Shown: one piece after another, positions 60,861 to 64,000 of the stretch
Layout: every line of letters begins with the position of its first letter
Position numbering within the stretch: the stretch's first letter is position 1
Assembly (NCBI GenBank): GCA_947502405.1
Contig: CANMZT010000006.1
Coordinates: 124,001 to 188,000 of the forward strand
Reading direction: 5' to 3'
Source: an uncultured Algibacter sp.
GTDB lineage: Bacteria; Bacteroidota; Bacteroidia; Flavobacteriales; Flavobacteriaceae
DNA length: 64,000 nt
Made by a program: the position numbers and the translations under genes
The notes under the pieces: model-generated
What the model was told of the DNA's origin: nothing
The model's input: only the letters and a program-made list of their open reading frames with translations
Databases searched by the model: none

Positions 60861-61472
60861 ATGCACATTGCAATTGCCGGAAATATTGGGGCTGGAAAAA
60901 CTACGCTCACTAAATTATTAGCAAAACATTATAACTGGGAAGCGCAATTAGAAGATGTAGTGGATAATCCATATCTAGATGATTTCTACAATCAAATGGA
61001 ACGTTGGAGTTTCAATTTGCAAGTTTACTTTCTTAATAGTAGGTTTCGTCAGGTTTTACAAATTCGCCAAAGCGGTAGGGACATTATTCAAGATCGAACT
61101 ATTTATGAGGATGCACACATTTTTGCACCAAATTTACATGCTATGGGCTTGATGACAAATCGGGACTTTGAAAACTATAAATCCCTTTTTGATTTAATGG
61201 AATCACTAGTAAAAGGTCCAGATGTTCTAATTTATTTACGTAGCTCTATTCCTAACTTAGTTTCTCAAATTCATAAACGTGGTCGCGATTACGAAAACTC
61301 AATAAGCATTGATTATTTAAGTAGACTCAACGAACGCTACGAAGCTTGGATTCATGGCTATAAAGGTAAATTACTAATCATCGACGTTGATAATTTAAAC
61401 TTTGTAGACAACCCTGAAGACTTAGGAAACGTGATTAACACTATAGATGCAGAGATAAACGGACTATTTTAA
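60861..61472 (+). CDS. Deoxynucleoside kinase
   Basis: 203 residues. P-loop GNIGAGKTTL near 7-16, catalytic Glu of EDVVDNPYLDDFY near 32, the DRT motif in QDRTIYEDAHIFA near 78 and the lid RGRDYE near 135. Phosphorylates deoxynucleosides (probably purine ones, as in the dGK/dAK branch) for salvage. Ends just before a dispersed repeat. Confidence 0.93.
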   Translation: MHIAIAGNIGAGKTTLTKLLAKHYNWEAQLEDVVDNPYLDDFYNQMERWSFNLQVYFLNSRFRQVLQIRQSGRDIIQDRTIYEDAHIFAPNLHAMGLMTNRDFENYKSLFDLMESLVKGPDVLIYLRSSIPNLVSQIHKRGRDYENSISIDYLSRLNERYEAWIHGYKGKLLIIDVDNLNFVDNPEDLGNVINTIDAEINGLF

Positions 61473-61477
61473 ATTAT

Positions 61478-61591
61478 GGCGTTACCCAAAAGGGTCGGGC
61501 TTTCCTTTACTAGTTTTGGCTTCCCGATAGCTATCGGGACCGCCTCGCCAAAAGCTATCCATTACTCCCGATAGCTATCGGGACTAACGCA
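61478..61591. repeat. Dispersed intergenic repeat, copy E (most complete)
   Basis: Starts GGCGTTACCCAAAAGGGTCG, ends GGGACTAACGCA, and contains the perfect 16-base palindrome CCCGATAGCTATCGGG twice (61523-61538 and 61567-61582). Between them lies a hairpin with arms AGTTTTGGC and GCCAAAAGCT, shared with copy B. It lies between convergent genes. Confidence 0.7.
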
Positions 61592-61637
61592 CTCACCAGC
61601 TAATGTTCTTGCATTACCTAAAAGCCATTCAATTTTT

Positions 61638-62633
61638 TCAAGCAATAAAACCATTAACCTGTGCATGCTCAATAGCTTCATTTGTGCTTTCAACTAATAA
61701 AACTGGAATCTTAGTATAATCTTTATACAAGTTAGCAACCCTAAACATTTTCTTTTTATGATTAACGCTACGTAAATATATAGCCAAAATTCTATCTGGG
61801 TATACATCTGCAACTTCCATATAGATATCAGGGTCATGCTCTCCGCTATCCCCAATTAAAATAAACTTGAGCTTAGGATACGTTTTTAAAAGATTAATAA
61901 TTTCCTTTTGTTTTTGAGGTTTCTCATCTTTTGGTCTTCTAGCAAAAGGTTTTGGAAAATTTCTAAGTATAATTGGTCCCTTTGGAAAATTATTATTCCT
62001 TAAAAAGTATTTTAAATAACGATATAAATTCCAAGGACTATGGCTTACATAAAATATAGGGTTAGCCTCCTGCCCTGTTTTACCTTGGTGTAATAAATTA
62101 TAAAATTCTGGAGCGCCCTCTAGAGGTAATCTTTTACCAGCCGAAGTTAATAATGTATTAATTAAAACGCGCCATTTTAAAATCGAGGTTAAACCTGTAT
62201 GTAAAATAGTATCATCAACATCACTTATCACCCCAAAAGCTGCTTTATTTGATGGAATCAACATATCTCCAGGAAAACGATTGTTAGATTGTATTGTTCG
62301 TTTGAGCTGTTCTTCGCGATATGAAAACTCTAGTTTTACCCAACCTTCTTTATTTGCATAAGCACTTATATCTTCAACCTGTTCATCTATTAAAAAATAC
62401 CCTCTATCATCTGTTTTAGTATAAAAGGTTTTATCTCCAATTTTTACACTAAGTTCTGTATGCTTAATTTCATCTGTTTCAAAACGTTTCCATGCATTAA
62501 CAAACAACTTAAATGCACCTCGCTTTTCTAGATTTATACTTTCATCCTCTAAAGCTCTTCCTCTTAAATACAAATGATTTTTTGTACCATAGGTTTGAAA
62601 AACTATAATTTGTAGCGGATCTTTTTTAAACAT
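61638..62633 (-). CDS. App1-type phosphatase (DUF2183 domain)
   Basis: 331 residues. N-terminal beta-rich part (about 8-115), then a HAD-like catalytic domain with FGVISDVDDTILHTG near 135-147 as motif I, YVSHSPWNLY as motif II, and FILIGDSGEHDPDIY near 255 as motif IV. Relatives include yeast App1, a phosphatidate phosphatase. No signal peptide. In bacteria the lipid substrate is not proven. Confidence 0.88.
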   Translation of the reverse strand: MFKKDPLQIIVFQTYGTKNHLYLRGRALEDESINLEKRGAFKLFVNAWKRFETDEIKHTELSVKIGDKTFYTKTDDRGYFLIDEQVEDISAYANKEGWVKLEFSYREEQLKRTIQSNNRFPGDMLIPSNKAAFGVISDVDDTILHTGLTSILKWRVLINTLLTSAGKRLPLEGAPEFYNLLHQGKTGQEANPIFYVSHSPWNLYRYLKYFLRNNNFPKGPIILRNFPKPFARRPKDEKPQKQKEIINLLKTYPKLKFILIGDSGEHDPDIYMEVADVYPDRILAIYLRSVNHKKKMFRVANLYKDYTKIPVLLVESTNEAIEHAQVNGFIA

Positions 62634-62668
62634 TAAAACAGCATTATTTATCGATTTAAAAATACAAA

Positions 62669-62694
62669 AAAACCACGCTTACAAGCGTGGTTTT
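62669..62694. terminator. Terminator between hppA and the App1 gene
   Basis: AAAACCACGCTT pairs with AAGCGTGGTTTT with a minimal loop, T-rich on both exits. It lies 22 bases beyond the hppA stop. Confidence 0.85.
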
Positions 62695-62715
62695 ATATTT
62701 TAAAAAAGATTAGAC

Positions 62716-64000
62716 TTAGTTTATAACTTCTTCCTCAACCTTTTTAATAATCTTCTTGCTTTCTACTAAAATATCATCACCTTCTTTTTTTAAAGCTTCA
62801 ACTTTAGCTTTCACCTCAGCCTCAGCACCTTCAAAAGTTTCATAACTTGTAGACGATTCACCATTTTTAGTAGTTACAGTTGTTACTACAGCTTTAGTAG
62901 TACCATCATCGTTTTTAGTCATTTCTACTTTAACTTCTTTTGAAACTTCTACCTGTTCTGTTGCGTTATTAGTATCAGCATAAGCCGTTAAGCTATCCGC
63001 AGAAATTGCTATACTTGGTGCTATTACTAAAGCTACAACAGACATTAATTTTAATAAAATATTTAGAGAAGGACCTGAAGTATCTTTAAAAGGGTCTCCA
63101 ACAGTATCACCAACAACAGCTGCTTTGTGCGCATCTGTACCTTTTCTACCTTCTTCTTCAATAGTTTTCTTAGCATTATCCCAAGCACCACCAGCGTTAG
63201 ACTGGAAAATTGCCATAAGCACACCACAAGTAGTAACACCTGCTAAAAGGCCTCCTAACATTTCTGCACCTCCTAAAAACCCAACAGCAACTGGAACAGC
63301 AATAGCTAATAAACCAGGTAATACCATTTCTTTAATAGAGGCTTTAGTTGAAATGTCTATACATTTTCCATAATCTGCAACGCCATCAGCTTCATCAAAT
63401 ATTCTTCTTTGTTCTACAGTGGCTTTTGTCATATCCGAATCAACCGCTCTCATAACTTCTAAAGCAGCTTTTAATTTAGGAATATCTCTAAATTGACGAC
63501 GTACTTCTTCAATCATAGCCATAGCTGCACGTCCTACAGCATTCATTGATAATGCAGAAAACACAAATGGTAACATACCACCTATTAATAATCCAGCCAT
63601 AATATCTGGTCTAGACACATCAATTGAAGTTACGTTAGCTGTTTTCATAAACGCAGCAAATAATGCTAAAGCAGTTAACGCTGCAGAAGCAATAGCAAAT
63701 CCTTTTCCAATAGCAGCAGTAGTATTTCCTACAGCATCTAATTTATCAGTACGCTCTCTAACTTCACTTGGTAATTCTGCCATTTCAGCAATACCTCCAG
63801 CATTATCACAAATTGGTCCGTAGGCATCAACAGCCAATTGTATTCCTGTATTTGCTAACATACCTACCGCTGCAATAGCAATACCATATAACCCTGCAAA
63901 ATGATGAGACACCATAATAGCAGCAGCAATTAAAAGAATTGGGATTGCTGTACTCATCATACCAACACCCAAACCAGAAATAATATTCGTTGCAGCCCCT
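62716..64000 (-). CDS. hppA: Membrane-bound ion-pumping pyrophosphatase, C-terminal part (cut by the window edge)
   Basis: The frame runs off the right end; 428 codons are visible, starting [20 protein letters not shown]. PPi hydrolysis drives H+ or Na+ export. Substrate-site segments are seen: [31 protein letters not shown], and [33 protein letters not shown] has Ala where K+-independent enzymes have Lys, so this is a K+-dependent form. After the last helix it carries a hydrophilic tail of about 94 residues, much longer than in most relatives. Whether it pumps Na+ or H+ cannot be told here. Confidence 0.93.
   Translation of the reverse strand, partial: GAATNIISGLGVGMMSTAIPILLIAAAIMVSHHFAGLYGIAIAAVGMLANTGIQLAVDAYGPICDNAGGIAEMAELPSEVRERTDKLDAVGNTTAAIGKGFAIASAALTALALFAAFMKTANVTSIDVSRPDIMAGLLIGGMLPFVFSALSMNAVGRAAMAMIEEVRRQFRDIPKLKAALEVMRAVDSDMTKATVEQRRIFDEADGVADYGKCIDISTKASIKEMVLPGLLAIAVPVAVGFLGGAEMLGGLLAGVTTCGVLMAIFQSNAGGAWDNAKKTIEEEGRKGTDAHKAAVVGDTVGDPFKDTSGPSLNILLKLMSVVALVIAPSIAISADSLTAYADTNNATEQVEVSKEVKVEMTKNDDGTTKAVVTTVTTKNGESSTSYETFEGAEAEVKAKVEALKKEGDDILVESKKIIKKVEEEVIN

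Overview
The window looks like a core-chromosome segment from a member of the Flavobacteriaceae (Bacteroidota). This rests on four things: an AT-rich sequence with tightly packed genes; promoters of the Bacteroidota type (TAnnTTTG about 4-15 bases upstream of starts, a TTTG some 19-23 bases further up, and few Shine-Dalgarno sites); lineage-typical families (GLPGLI, DUF5916, DUF4835, DUF6913, YbbR, BatA-type, the 480-residue GAPDH, the long omega subunit); and Bacteroidota gene orders (pyrG-yidC, bamD-rpoZ-coaBC-DUF4835-recN). I cannot name the genus. I see no prophage, insertion sequence or CRISPR array.

Layout. 0-5 kb: start of yidC, pyrG, a surface lipoprotein with four FN3-like repeats, a decayed 3' end of purM, a small membrane protein and folE. 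5-18 kb: a DUF5916 outer-membrane protein, a LolD-like ATPase, an MFS transporter, a TIGR02757 protein, an M61 peptidase, a glycosyltransferase, then a compact run of BatA-type protein, dihydroorotase-like protein lacking its metal ligands, small membrane protein and carboxylesterase. 18-24 kb (minus strand): a two-component system, coaE, YbbR protein, glycosyltransferase and fabI. 24-31 kb (minus): recN, DUF4835, coaBC, rpoZ, bamD, dapA and DUF6913. 31-40 kb: a 5'-nucleotidase split into two genes, DoxX protein, ligA, prmC, GNAT, then LEA-like lipoprotein, ribD, HAD and yigZ. 40-50 kb: thioesterase/dnaA divergon, protein phosphatase, RsmI-like methylase, cell-wall enzymes including mltG, dapF, a Do-type protease and GAPDH. 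50-52 kb: small hypothetical genes, a dead acetyltransferase and tRNA-Tyr.

The most interesting locus is 52.2-60.0 kb. Three tandem GLPGLI-family secreted proteins lie upstream of an outer-membrane beta-barrel receptor on the minus strand. Diverging from them is a sensor kinase/response regulator pair. The short gap between the two units holds three GTTAAC hexamers at an exact 10-bp pitch, arranged like the binding site of an OmpR/PhoB-type regulator. I read this as a self-contained envelope-response system of unknown signal and function. Downstream lie a predicted secreted propeller-like protein, a deoxynucleoside kinase, an App1-type phosphatase, and the 3' part of a K+-dependent membrane pyrophosphatase (hppA) with an unusual hydrophilic tail.

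Two kinds of intergenic structure recur. One is a mosaic palindromic repeat family with ends GGCGTTAC and CTAACGC and a CCCGATAGCTATCGGG core (10.6, 23.2, 47.2, 50.5 and 61.5 kb). The other is a set of hairpin terminators, several of them bidirectional between convergent genes. Start codons were moved inward for the genes at 9766, 12694, 28021, 29293, 47118 and 57902; ribD and yigZ appear to start with TTG.
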